Assembly (NCBI GenBank): GCA_950295325.1
Contig: OX485807.1
Coordinates: 2,668,501 to 2,732,500 of the forward strand
Length of the DNA stretch: 64,000 nt
Source of the DNA: Polytrichum commune
Lineage: Eukaryota > Streptophyta > Polytrichopsida > Polytrichales > Polytrichaceae
Reading direction: 5' to 3'
Shown here: in pieces, positions 23,885-36,873 of the stretch
Numbering within the stretch: position 1 is the stretch's first letter
How the letters are laid out: each line of letters opens with the position of its first letter
Notes under the pieces: model-generated
Told to the model about the DNA's origin: nothing
Databases searched by the model: none
Seen by the model: the letters and a program-made list of their open reading frames with translations, nothing else
Translations under genes and position numbers: made by a program

Positions 23885-25613
23885 TCTTGGGATCAAGTCA
23901 ATCCTCTCTTCTTCCAAGACCGGATGTCCTAAGGGGTGACCAAGGTTGATGATGTATCTGATGCTTCATTGTTCTCAAGGCAATCAATAAGTCATATTCA
24001 TGTTGGGCCCTGGTCAAACCTATGGACCTTTGCTATCAACAACATGGTAATGTTTTGGACACTTTATATCCATCCCCTTCCCCGGTGATTGGCAACTAGA
24101 AGCTTTTCATTTCCTCACCACTTCCCCTAGTTGTTGCTTATGTCAACTTGTTAAATCTTCACTATCAGGTACAAAGATTTGATGTTTTATCCTCCCATCT
24201 TTTAGATTATCAAGATACTATTCAACTATACCAATTGGTGGAGGCTCCAGATGTTCACATTATTCAGACATAAGGCTCAAAAGGTGTTGTGGTTGCATAA
24301 AATCCTACCTATCCACCTACGTTTGGTTTGCACCTTTGATAGTATATCCATCTCCTAGTTATCACCTTACCCTTTGATCCCCTTGACTACATATAGAAAA
24401 AATGTACGAATTTGCCAACCACACATTTTTGCAAGCTTGGAGGTGTATGGTGGAAAAACATTTCAAGTGGCAAGCTATCTTTTTTCTTAAATGTCGCAAC
24501 CCTCGCTAGCTTCCCTTAACTAACTTGGTTATTTTTTTTTCAATTCTAGCAAGGGTCATGACCACTAACCCTTCACATGCCGCCATGCAAATGGTTAGCT
24601 CCACATACTATAGACCTTATAGTTCATAGGAGGGGAACCAACCCTCCTACTTTGCTTTCGAGACTCACTCCTTAATCAATAACCAATACTTAGATGTGGA
24701 CTTCTATCCATGAAAATCCAATCTTATGTTAATCATCGCGTTGCCGGAGCAAGACTATAACAACCCGAATCGTACTAGGCAACTATGCCCTCACATTGGG
24801 CCAATGCCCATGGAGGCCGTGCCGTTCGGCCTCAGGTGGGTTTGGCCACAACACCTCACCCATATAAACCTCTAGGATTTTTGGCAGGGCCCTTACTCCA
24901 CCGTCAAGAAACCTTTTGTCTCTTTATCAAGAGTTAAAGTCAAATAGACATTTTCTTTTAGCTGTTGGGGCTGGAAGCCCCTAGCAGCTTCAGAACATCA
25001 TAACTTCCTTGTATGATATTTGATGCTAACAAACAAGCACTTTATTGTCATCTATGCTTCATGTAGATGCCGATGAACTCCTCACTTGCCCCATATGGTC
25101 AAGTGTTGAGAAAGTTATGGTTGTTCAAACCTTGGCAGTCCCAGGAACCACTCCCAGGCAACTATTGTACCAAGGTGTTGTCCTGGGACAAGGCCCACTC
25201 AAATGGCCATATCTCCTAGCTCACACCTCTGATTGAGGTATTCTTGAGCATTCTACAATCAACACGCCATAAGCTACACATAGCTTATGGTCTTATTGTT
25301 GTGACTTCTAGTCTCCATGGGTGGGAGGCGTTCCCAATGCTCATGGCTCTCACCTACACTAGGATCACTTGGGCCCTCTCACCAACAGTGCCACAAGTCA
25401 TGGGTGTCACTCCGGGGCCCCCCTTGTGCCCATGGTGTTTTGGGCACTCATCATGGAGATGTGTGCGACATTAGAGTAGACAACCCCTAAACCCTTGCAA
25501 TATTGTAAATAAAAATGGAGGACAACCTCTAATTTATCACAATAAGATTGAAGTGGATAGGCTCAAGCTTCTAAAAGAAAAGATTTGAATGAGTATGTGG
25601 TGGGAGATAATGT
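23885..25613. repeat. 1.7-kb dispersed repeat, copy A
   Basis: Direct repeat of 46204-47932, equal in length (1729 bp) and nearly identical. It includes a promoter-like block with CCCATATAAACC at about 24860 on the plus strand and few open frames, as in an LTR. A solo LTR of a plus-strand retroelement is the best guess. Neither end shows a clear TG..CA, so its class is open. Confidence 0.75.
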
Positions 25614-25639
25614 CTTATCCTTCAAGGGAAAGGCCAATT

Positions 25640-27876
25640 TTGGAGTGGACGAAAAGAATGCGGTCTCTAGATGCAACTTGGATATGGCTCTTTTGAGAAA
25701 AATATTTATTGCTCGGATTATCACTTCAAAAAAATCTTTAAGATTGTGGACACCTATTTTGTATCTCAATTGTTGAAAACTTACATTCTCCAAAGGTTTT
25801 GTGAAGAAGTCGGATTTTTGTTCACTAGTGTGAATGTAGGTCACCTCAATGTTGCTCTCTTTGACTCTTTCTTTGATGTAGTGATGTTGCAACTAGATGT
25901 GTTTAGTTCTCGCATGTAGAACTAGGTTCTTGAAAACTTTGATTGAGTTTTGATTGTCGCAAAATATCTTTGTCGATCTTGCTTGTCCTTTACCTAACTC
26001 AAACATTGATGTGCGCACCCACATGATTTCATTTGCACCATCAAAGAGGGCCTTATATACCTCTAATGTAGAAAGGGTAACTATGTGTTGCAACTTGCTG
26101 CTCCATTGTAGCAACGCGTCCCCCACCTTGCATGGCAATCTTGATGTTGATCTTTGGTGTCCAAATTTTGTCCCCATTTGAATCTACAAACCCTTGGAAT
26201 TCTATTGTGGTGTCGTTTGGTATGAATAGTCCATAATTATTTGTCCCCTTTATGTAATGGAGGACTCTTGTAGCGGCATCATGGTGTAGTTGTGGAGCCG
26301 GTACTGAGTAAGAGATTTCTGGTTCGATACGTGTGAGATATATTAGACTCCCTACCAAGCTTTGATATTTTGTAATGTCTATAAATTATGCTTCCATGTT
26401 CATGTGAAGTGTTATGCGTTTCTCTGTTGGGGTTGTTGTTAGAGGACGATTTGTCATGTCAAATATCTCAAAGAGGTTTAGTACATAGCTCCTTTGAAGT
26501 AGCAACATCCTAACTTTGACATTTTGAACCTGGTCACTAAGTTTTGCTCTAGCACATCAACACGAGTCATGTGTTTTGTTGTGATTATTAGATCACCGAC
26601 ATATATTAATACTATCAAGGTGAGTTCCCCTTCTTGGCATAGTTATAGGTTATGGTTTGCTCCACTCCTAACCATGCCAAACTTGTGTATTAAGAATACA
26701 TGAATTTCAAATTACCAAGCCATACTAGCTTGTTTTAGACCATAGATTGTTTTTCCAAGTAAACACACTTTAACTTGATTCTCCTTCTAGGAGTGGTTAA
26801 AACCTTGGGGCAATTCCATGTGCACCTCTTCTTCTAGATCTCCATTCAAGTATGCAAAATTGTTGTCCAATGGTGAATGCTCCATTCTCTGGTTGTTGCT
26901 TTGATAACCGCAAATCAATTGTTGGCCATTCGACCATAGAGGCAAAAATATCTTGGTAGTCAATTCCCTTTTGCTCAAATCCTTGAGCAAATAGCCTTGC
27001 GTTGATTTTTTCTATCTTGCCGTCAACTGTTAGCTTGATTTTTAGACCCCATTTTGATGTGATTTCCTGTTGGTCTATGAACTAGTTCCTAGGTTTGATT
27101 TTCCTAGATGGAATGGAGTTCCTCCTCCGATACTCAGGTCTATACTGGGTGTTATTTTTCCTCTTCAAAGGTGTCAAGATCTTTAAGATCAGTTATGTAC
27201 ATGTAATCTCCTGAATTAATAGGTGCTCCCCTCACACGGGACGATCTTCTAACTTGGGGTGTTGGAGTGCATTCAATAATGTTGTTGGCATGGCTAATGT
27301 TGATGCAACTCCTCAATGAGCCATTGGTGTACACTCCTTTTGTGACCGTGAAGGAAAATCCTCCCTGAAGTTGTGACAGGCAAGAGTGGACGCACGATTT
27401 CATTTTCTATGGTGAGATCTACTTTTGTATTGTGGTCTACATGTTGTGGTAACAATACTTTTTTAATGCTTAAAACCTTCTCATCAAATATAACATCTAC
27501 CTTGATGATCATTGTTTTGTTTCAAGGATCAAATAGTTTGTATGACTTTGTTATTGAATCAAATCCCAAGAAAAAACATATCACTAATCTAGGTAGCATT
27601 GTTATTTGTTGATTTTCTTGGACATTGACATATCCATGCAAGTGATCCAAAGATTCTTAGGTGGTCCTGCACGTTTGAATCTTGTGGACCTCTCTTCTAG
27701 TGTTATGCCATTGTTGCTCCTCGAAGGACACATGTTGAGGATGTATGTTGCAATGTTGATCGCTTTGACCACAAGTATGCAAGGGCATCACAAGCAAAGG
27801 TCATGCTTTGGGCTCGTTCAAGGAGCGACATGTTCTTTTGCTTTGTTACTCCATTTTGGTGTGGTGCATATGCTAA
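25640..27876 (-). pseudogene. Ty1/copia retrotransposon pol remnant
   Basis: Read on the minus strand from 27876: integrase core end (FLAYAPHQNGVTKQKNMSLL), then a divergent linker, reverse transcriptase (IYVGDLII at about 26592-26610, where copia has YVDD), RT end (MVGSLIYLTRIEPEISYSV), RNase H (LSTLEVYKALFDGANEIMWV, STKIFCDNQNSIKVFKN) and the copia C-terminal block (YIHTSEQKSDFFTKPLENVS). Frames are broken in several places and the YVDD aspartate is changed to Gly, so it is inactive. Gag, protease and the integrase N-terminus are missing, because the 17.8-kb element begins abruptly at 27877. The missing part does not appear beyond 45677. Confidence 0.85.
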
Positions 27877-27915
27877 AAACACTATATTCGTTAATCGGAG
27901 ACTTTTGAAAGTCTC
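27877..27915. repeat. Left terminal inverted repeat of copy 2 with hairpin
   Basis: The terminal repeat is followed by GAGACTTTTGAAAGTCTC (27898-27915), an 8-2-8 palindrome, the counterpart of the perfect one at 7004-7021. Confidence 0.75.
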
Positions 27916-28279
27916 AAAATAAAATATGCCCATAGTTTGGGATGCCAATATTGTGGGCATACGGAATATTGGGAACATCAAGAACACGACGATTTAAAAA
28001 TTCGCACGTAAAGCATATTTTTATTACTAAAAATAGAGAATTTCAATTAAAATGAAAACGTGAGTTCCATGTGGAAAATAACAATCGACTCTAAAAAATA
28101 AATGGTTTATGTCATTATAGAGTTTGGGGTGCGCATCTCATAAGTAAGGCTCTTATGAATTTGGGTTGCACATCCCAAATGTATACCACAATGGAATGTG
28201 ACAAGTCCACTAAGTCTATTAAAAACCAAGTCTACTAAGCGTCCATGTTTTTCGCCATTAACTCCCACCTATGTTATGT

Positions 28280-31200
28280 TTAGGGATCTCCATCTTCCAC
28301 TTCATATCCATTCTCGGCGTCATTTTTTGCCGCTGCAATACGTGCCAAGTTGTCTTTGGCAAAATCTATATGTTTTTGGGGGATGGTCATTGTTTCTGTT
28401 TTGGAACCTTTACGCGGCTTCCAAGCACAAAGTATAGTGTCCGTGTTTATCCAAACCGGTGTGTACGCTGAGTCCATTGTCCACTTAAAATTCTTTTTGG
28501 TGTCCCAACCTAAATAAGTGCGTAGCACGTTTTGGTCTTTAGTGCTTGGACGACAATATTCCACCTCAATTTGACGAAAATTGGGGCTAGTTCGAACAAA
28601 ATTGGGTGAAGACAATGCTTTTACCAACCAAATTGGCTTGGGATGTTCCTCATCCCCTGCTCGTACAAAGACCAAATAACCTTCATGGCAATCAACACCT
28701 ACACGAAACGACGGTGCCGGTCGATTGCGGGCAGGGCCAACGTAATGCTCGTCCATTGCGAACTCTTCACGAACGTCTCCATTGCTAAAAAACATGGTGT
28801 CGGACTCGACAACCGTTAAACGGCTTTGTGGCCAAAATCCTTGTGTTAAAGTTGTACGGGTGTCGCCACCAAGTGTCATTAGGGCCGAGCGAATGCGATC
28901 CCAATACGCAATCAAAGGTTCATGAGTATCTCTAACATGTCTAGTGATGTCCTCCTCACACAACTCTTTCCAATATTCAATGAATCCGGATATGCCTTTG
29001 ATGATTTCCGGCCCATTCCTCATGGGGTCGGGTTTGCAAGGCTTTGGATCCCCATCTGGAAGCAAACATTTGCCATCATTGTCTTGACGCCATACGAGTA
29101 TACCATCATCCGGGCCCCAATTAGGAGATGTGCACAAAAGCTTGAATTACATGGCCGGGAGACCATCGTCCCTTATATAGAATCGGAATTGTTGTGCTTT
29201 GGTATGCCCCACCAAACGGTCCCCTCCCTTCAACATGTATGACTTGATGAAGGCCTTGAAATCTGGTACTTCCTCAATCAAGTGCGGAATTACTGGCATA
29301 TGGTCCAAATCCATATACGATTTCATAAGAAGAGGTATGGTTGGAAAATCTTCTTCATGCAACTTCATGCTCCACCGTCTGAATGATGCATCAATGTCGT
29401 CGTGTGTATGTCCCACCATCAAGAAAGACACAAACACCTCCTTGAAGATTCTTTTCGCCACGAGCAATGACCAAAATACGTATCGACATTTGTTGTCCTT
29501 CGCACAATTATCAAGTTGAACGTGGAGAGTTGGAGGCAATGGTTTTGCACAAATGGGTTCTCCGGGTGGTTCTGGCAATGACGACATACAAACCTCCTTC
29601 CCCGCAAGCACTGCCTCATAAAGGGATGTGGTTCCACAACCATCAAAAAGTGCACGGGAAGAATGTACCGGTGGCTTCTCAAAATCGCGCAAGAGTTTTG
29701 CAAATGAACCCACCGTGTGGTTAGCATCGCCAGGGTAAAAATCCAAACCATAATGGGCATACTTTACGTCCCCATGGCCGTGGGCAATCATACCTGGAAA
29801 AAACAAACGATGCGTGAACAAAATAATCAAATAACTACTAAACGGATATATGGAGTTGGACATTTGCCAAACACACCCAAGAAAATTGGATAGACTTTAA
29901 ACACGTAGTTGTGATTTCATACAAACTTGTGACAGCTACGGGCAACTTGAAGAGACCATCCGTGGCCTTTATTTTGCGTGCATAACAAGGGCATGCGGTT
30001 TTGGCGTGGTCCATTTTATCATGGATGACTGTTAGAACCTCTATGGGCCTCATTATGGATAGAGCACGATTCTTATAGTAATCTTGACGGTGTGCCTCTT
30101 GATTGTTGACATGCTTAATATATTTTTTCTGGTGTTTGGAATGAGATTCAGTGCCTATGGGGTGGGCGTCTCGAAGACCTTTGTATTTTCCACACGTCGT
30201 ACACCTTGCGAACTTGTCCCCGGGTCTTTTAAGAATGTATTCCGCAAACTGCTGGTTTTTAATCACACTCAACTTGGACAAAGAAATGGGCCCACATCCC
30301 GCTATGCGACCCACTTCATTGATGTCCGTTAAGATGTTCTTCCATTTTGTGCCCGTGGGCAACACCATTTGAACAACCTTCTCCCCTGACGACAATGCCC
30401 TCGTCTTGTGGGGCATTGCATCGGCCAATGGCACTATGATGGTGGATAGTGTCGCGGACGCTTGCAGTGTAGCCTCCCTAGGTTTCTTTGTGCCCGAGTT
30501 GCCATGAAATCGAGAGCGGCGACCCAACGATGAATACTTTCGAAACCTATAAAAGTCAACCTTGGAGACGGCGTGGATGGTATACCACGCTGTACAACAC
30601 ACATCAACATTCTCAAGTGTCACCACCTTATGCCCATGTGTATCAAGGTGCAAATTTCTGTGGACCTCGAGTTTCTTAGCCGACCTCATACGAAAATCCG
30701 CAAGCCACATCTCTTGACGCAGAGACCTAATTTTCTCCCGCGGGAAAAATTGGCAACATTTCCTCGCGCAACAATCCTTGCCGGACACTAGACGGATAGA
30801 TTCGTCCCCCAAAAGCCGATCCCGTCGACGCTCCTTATCTCCGCGAGGCACACGGTTTGAATCATATCTACGGAGGCCTTTGCGAGGACGTGTTTTGGCC
30901 AACAAAGCTAATTGTGTTTGCTTATGCCGCCGCTCATGATCCCACAAACTTACTTCCTCATGTAGAACTTGACGAAGCCGCCATCGACGCAAGGAAAATC
31001 TCCATGTCACCGGGACCTCTAGCGGAAGCAAAGAGTTCAAGATGCACACGCCAACATCATCGAGACCTAGGGCGTTGGCATCGACACAATCACAGGGATT
31101 GGAGTTTCTACATATGTCATCTGCCACCGGGACACCAACCTCGTTGAGTAGAACGACATCAAGGCCAACCCATTGCTCCCTCCCGAAACCGGCACACAAC

Positions 31201-31403
31201 GGAATGTCATCGTGGTCATCTCCGGAATGTAGAGATTGTTCGTGGACTTCCAAAGATTTATGGGAAGATGTATCCACAAACACCCCCCTCACGTTTGGCA
31301 CACCATTACTATCTGCCGACGGGGAAGACACTTCACATTCAGCATCGGATGACGATGCATACGTCGACAACTCCAATGAACTATCACCCACATGCAACAC
31401 CAT
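28280..31403 (-). pseudogene. DUF7869-like candidate transposase, copy 2 with one nonsense codon
   Basis: Exons 31403-29927 and 29793-28280. The first has exactly the same length as in copy 1 (1477 nt). The 133-bp intron keeps GT/AG, with the last exon base changed from G to A. Protein identity to copy 1 is very high and all motif blocks are kept (LDNCAKDNK, GHTHDDID). Differences: a TAA at 29147-29149 (codon 708 of 996) where copy 1 has CAA, and loss of two codons (FC) after RYVF. No frameshift. The single C-to-T change means this copy is either dead, truncated after the putative catalytic blocks, or read through. All three putative catalytic acidic residues lie before the stop. Confidence 0.8.
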
Positions 31404-31539
31404 ACCACCTAAACCAACGACCAGGAAATGATCAACCCAACCACCACCGCAATGCATACAAGAGAGGATAGAATGTATGTGGAGATACATGGCCCAAAAT
31501 TGACAAACAAATTTTGGTGCACCATTGGAGAACCTTACG

Positions 31540-32974
31540 CACAAAGACGAACGTGCGTCCCAAAAAAACGTTTTAAGCATACGTCTAGGAGCCTCACTAA
31601 TGTAAACAATACATGGACAAAGAGGAGAACACTCGTTAGTCGTCCAGGAGGGCCCTGCTATTCGGACCAGCGCCTATCCCCATACAACCGACGACGAAAT
31701 CACAAATCCGAGAACGCCACATGCATTTACGAACGCGCGTTCGTGACCTCAGTAACTTCTCCATGTACATCCGGCGGCCTTCGAGATCCCTCATCTGAGA
31801 GCACCCTCAGGAATATCGGTTGTGTAGGTCAAAGTACCATGTTGACTTAGGAACCTGTGCGATATATTATCACAAGAGAACACTTGTCCATACGCACAAA
31901 AGTACTAAATCTGCAGATGATGCCTGAATCAAGTCCAACAATATTTTGAACACTGAGCACCTTCATATTGTGAATTTGATTATGTTGACTTTTGCGTACC
32001 TACCCATTCACGAACGGACGTTCGTAAATGGGTGCAACCCCGTGTTCACATCCTTCACGGACGAGCGATGAGCATATTTTTCTTGCTATTATGTGTTCGT
32101 ATATAACTGCCATACTGATGTGTATGAATGAAGATGTGTTGCTGGATGCGTAGACAATAATGACATGTATTTACAAACGCACGTTCGTAAATTCCCGACC
32201 ATCAGGTTCTAATAGACACGGGTCAAATAAGTATGTATGATCCTCGAAGGCAGATTTACGAACGCACGTTCGTAAATGACTGTCATGGATTATGTGCATG
32301 TAACTAACCATATGAGTAGCTCAATCCAGAACATGCTCTCATGTGGGATTTTAGAACGCACGTCCGTAAATTACCGACCATCAGGTACCAATAGACACGG
32401 GTCAAATATGTATGTATGAACCTCGAAGGCATATTTACGAACGCACGTTCGTAAATAAATGCCATGGATGATGTGCATGTGACTATCCATGAGTAGCTCA
32501 ATCCAAAACATGCTCTCATGTGGGATTTACGAATGCACGTTCGTAAATTACCGACCATCAGGTACCAATAGATACGGGTCAAATATGTATGTATGATCCT
32601 CGAAGGCATATTTACGAATGCACGTTCGTAAATAAATGCCATGGATTATGTGCATGTGACTATCCATGAGTAGCTCAATCCAAAACATGCTCTTATGTGG
32701 GATTTACGAACGCACGTTCGTAAATTACCGACCATCAGGTACCAATCGATAAGGGTCAAATATGTCTATATGGTCCTCGAAGGCATATTTACGAACGCAC
32801 GTTCATAAATAACTGACATGGATTACGTGCATGTGATTATCCATATGAGTAGCTCAATCCAGAACATGCTCTCATGTGGGATTTACGAACGCACGTTCGT
32901 AAATCCTTGCCATGTACAGGTCCGAATCATTTGTCTAAACCTGAAGCTCCTCATCTTTACGAACGTGCGTTCGT
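31540..32974. promoter_or_regulatory. ACGAACG palindrome array of copy 2, partly tandemly amplified
   Basis: Exact cores start at 31729, 32010, 32258, 32437, 32706, 32885 and 32959; decayed ones lie at about 31546, 32173, 32350, 32530, 32615 and 32791. From 32165 to 32900 they sit in a tandem repeat of about 178 bp, roughly four units, each carrying two palindromes (one before TTACCGACCATCAGGT, one before a segment with GTGCATGTGACTATCC). Copy 1 lacks this amplification. Confidence 0.85.
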
Positions 32975-35115
32975 AAAGTTCCGGTATTTACGGCGGTGTA
33001 TGCGGTAGGTACAGCCTGTATTGTACCTGGGTGGTGTAGGGTTGGCGCACACGAAATGGCTTGAGCGCGTTCAGTGAGGTCTGTAGAGCGCACACTTGCA
33101 TGTGCCGCTGAAAAGAGCTTTGTTGTGGGGGGGAAAAGCTTTAAGTACTTCACCCCGCTGGTTCAAAATCCCTTGGATGCTCTTTAAAAAGCGGATTCCC
33201 GCCGCCTTCTTTGACCTAACAATCTCCCATTCCATCCATGCGGAATTATATAAATAGCACTGTCATGTATGGAACATGCCTTGCATGCACGCCAACATAT
33301 TGAAAATATATAAATCGGTTGCACACCTTAGTTGTGACCAAGGTCTCATCGAAATATATGTATATACATATATATATATCTATATCTATATATACACATA
33401 ATGTCTAAATATGGAGATGGTTAACATTGAATATTTAATGATTTGCGACTAAGGTATGAAGTCCAAGTTAATTGACAATTGATGCCTAATAAAGTTATGA
33501 ATGCCGAAGTCATAGATATATATATATATTTATACATATATACACATATACACACACACACACAATGAGGTCATAGTGGCTAAGAACATGTTGCGGATGC
33601 CCCTAAAATTATAGGTATCATATGTTTCACATCAAAAAATGACCGTAATATGGTCACCAAGTGCATGAATACAACTAAAAAATCGGGTTAATCCATAATG
33701 GCTTGCACTAGGGTAGATTGAGGACATTATGAACTAATTATACCTAATAATATATGTAAGTTAGGTCTTCTTTCAAATGGTATCTAGGTGTGAAAATAAG
33801 GAATTAAAATGGCATGAGTAGGAAGGATTAATCAATTTGTAATGCTGCATAGTATGATATTGTAATGATCATTGAGACTTGAAACCATACTAGCTACCGT
33901 AACGTTGAATCATAGTTACAATTATTATGTGTTTGACGTCCTATTAGAAATTGAATTTTCCTCCACTTGTTGTAAGGGCACGGATACACATTGGTTAAAT
34001 GTTTATTAGATCATTGGTGATATTTATAGTTGAATGCATTGTTCGATTGTTAGTTTAAGTTGACACATGATTAAATGAGTTGAGGTCCTATTCGAAATAG
34101 ACTTTTAGGGTTTGGGGAAATGCACTATTAATTTGGAATGGTGCATACAATAGTATGTACTTACAATTAATATATGTTTTGCAGCCTATGAGAAGGATGT
34201 GCATCATCATAGCTTAAAGTGTTGATATAAATTGAAGTCTTAAGACATGCATGTTATTATAATAAGATCGTGGATTGTGTGATGAAATTTCACTCAGAAC
34301 TATTAAGGTGAAAGAGGGAATATTTGAAATTTCACTTATCACCTAAACCAAAGTTTTATCTCAAATCTATTAATTTGGAATGTGAAAATGACAATTGGCA
34401 TCATTATCAATTATTATAGTTGTTATGAACGGAATTAAGCATTCTCCATCCAACCAACATTGGTAGACCAATTTGACCTGCCCTCAGACAACAACATGGC
34501 CACATATAAGAAAGGTTGGTAAGATAAAAAGATGCAGGGATGTAGGGTTTAGGGTTTGCGGTTAGGGTTTAGGGTTAGGGTTTCGGGGTAGGGTTTAGGG
34601 GTTTAGGGTTTGTGAAAGTTGTGTATGTGGTATTTGGGTTTAGGTTTTAGATTGTTACTAGGATACATTACACACACAAACAATATTGACTCCTCAAAAA
34701 CCTTTGTAATTGCAGTAACTTCATTCATCGCAAGCTCGTAGTTGATGCTAGCAAAATAGTTGACCATTCCAGAAATGCATTAGTTCAAGCTAACACCTAA
34801 TATTGGAACTTGAATTGACATCCTATCGTATAGCAACTCTGCGCAATCTCATATTATTATGAATTCCTTTTTGCATGTAATATTTATTTGAGGAACCATC
34901 GAATTAATTGAAAGATATCTAGCTCTTACATAAACTATATTTTAAAACACCATATACATATCTTTGGGGGTGGATTCTACATTGACAACCTAGGAAATGA
35001 CATGCATTGTTTATTACGAATTAACTGAGCATACTTTTCTAAAATATGTTTACAAGGAATCCAAATGTAGAGGTACTAAGGAAATAAAACGAGTAAAATT
35101 CATGTATTTGAACTA
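32975..35115. other. AT-rich interior of copy 2
   Basis: Inverted counterpart of about 70-2277, without the 326-bp insertion. No genes. TA-rich microsatellites lie at 33355-33400 and 33510-33560. The GC-richer block 33000-33230 is the best conserved part next to the array. Confidence 0.7.
34544..34616 (+). repeat. Interstitial telomere-like repeat (TTTAGGG)
   Basis: About nine degenerate TTAGGGTT/TTTAGGG units. Mirror of 938-976, with more units here. Confidence 0.85.
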
Positions 35116-36247
35116 AGCTTTTCAAGTTAATGCCCTAAACGCGTCCATTACATATAAATATATCAAAGCATGAGTATAACATGAAGGGTTCCAATATACA
35201 ACCATCTCCCATCTCCCATCCCATCCCATCCCTTCCCATCACCTCCCATACCATCCCATCCCATCTCCCTCCCAGCCCTAGCCAGTGGAGCTGTACCACG
35301 TGGCAGGTGCTGGGAAACCCTAGCGGCGCAGCTACCTCCCCGCGCCCCTTCCTCTTCTCCTCATTTGTCATTTTGAGGAGAGGAGGAGCGGAGCGCTTAG
35401 AGAGCGAAGCTCTTGCTTTTTTTAGTCTTGAAGTTTTAAATTAGTTTTGTTGCAAGTTTTGAGAGATTTTAGATTGAGAGCTTGTGTGAAAGCTTTTGAA
35501 TTTGTGAAAGCTTTCATTGTGAAAGCTTGTGAGTTTGTAAAAGCTTTCAGTGTGAGAGTTTGTGAGTTTCAAAAGCTTGAGAGCTTGAGTAGGAAAGCTT
35601 CAGAGTTTCGGATTGAGAGCTTGAGGGTGATCTTTAGAAGCTTGAGAGTTTAAGGAAGCTTGAGAGTTGAAGCTTGAGAGTTTAGGGAAGCTTCAGAAGT
35701 GAAGCTTGAGAGTTTAGGGAAGCTTGAGAGTTAAGGGTTTGCTTAAGAGTTCAGAAGCTTGAGAGCTACAAGCTTGTGAGTTTTGTGTACATGGGAGTAT
35801 ACTAGGGTTTGTATATAAGCTGTGAAGGCTTGAGGTCTGCATTAGAGAGTTAACTGAGTGTGCATTTGAAAGGCAATTGAGTGTGCAGTTGTGAGGATTT
35901 CTGGGATTTTCAGAAAGAGAAGAAGCAAGGTTTGAAGTGTGCAGCATTTCAATGTAATTTGTTATCCTTTCCAACTCCTCTCACATTCTGAAAATGTTGC
36001 TTCTTGAATTCAATTTGTTTTGTTACATGCAATGTGAATTATCACTTTCTTCTTCATGTTTCATTCTCAATCTCATTCTGCATCTCAATTGCGTTCTGAT
36101 TGAAGATTTGCATCATTCTGACCAAGATTTGCAGACATGGCTGCAAGCAGGTTGCTAATAAATGAGACATATATGTATTCGTATACGTATTCGTATATAT
36201 ACGAATACGTATATGTACGGACAGGGGATCCCAAAACCATCACATTT
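35116..36247. other. Centre of the element: simple repeats, no gene
   Basis: A CCCATCC-type microsatellite fills 35204-35275. From 35450 to 35800 there is an irregular minisatellite built on AAGCTTGAGAGTTT, in which one strand stays open by chance. At 36182-36213 lies a perfect 32-bp AT-rich palindrome (centre TATATATA). No ACGAACG palindrome occurs before 36248. Confidence 0.6.
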
Positions 36248-36873
36248 ACGAACGCTCGTTTGTAAATGGACATACACTGCATACCCACCTCCATTTACGA
36301 ACGCTCGTTCGTAAATGGACATACACTGCATACCGAACCTCCATTTACGAACGCGCGTTCGTAAATACGCACTCCACGTCCTTTGGAATGCTCTATATTT
36401 ACGAACGCACGTTCGTAAATATACACCAAATATCACTCAGATGGAACCTTAACTTTAATATGAACCTATCCGAATATCTAAAGAACAAATATAAATTTGC
36501 GAACACCAATAAAATAACTCACATGTACTTACGAAAACTAAATCAACCAAATGTCCGAAAAGATAGACCAAATGGACATACTTACGAACGCACGTTCGTA
36601 AACAAAACCAAATCTAGAAAACCTATATCTTTTACGAACGATCGTTCGTAAAAATAACCAAATATATTGCAAATACATTCATGACGAGTAGTCTCTTTGA
36701 TCTTCATATCTTTTACGAACGCTCGTTCGTAAACTCAATACTAAAAATTTATATTATCTTGCAACCCCTCATTTACGAACGAACGTTCGTAAATATAATT
36801 ACATCAATTGCAAAGACGCATTAACAATGCGTAGTATGTGGGATATGCATGTCATTTACGAACGTTCGTTCGT
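36248..36873. promoter_or_regulatory. Nine-copy ACGAACG palindrome array upstream of the ParB-like gene
   Basis: Cores start at 36248 (one mismatch), 36297, 36347, 36401, 36584, 36634, 36715, 36775 and 36858. Middle bases are CT, CT, CG, CA, CA, AT, CT, AA and TT. The last copy ends 31 bp before the acceptor-ATG at 36905, so the array lies in the promoter, leader or a 5' UTR intron. Confidence 0.85.

Noticed and set aside
32165-32900. CRISPR-like array (regular palindromic repeats)
   Set aside because: The units are ~178 bp with conserved 'spacers', no cas genes are present and the host is a plant; this is a tandem duplication of a segment with two palindromes.
35447-35653. Repetitive protein over the AAGCTTGAGAG minisatellite
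   Set aside because: The frame is a by-product of a repeat whose unit rarely creates a stop codon; no gene context.
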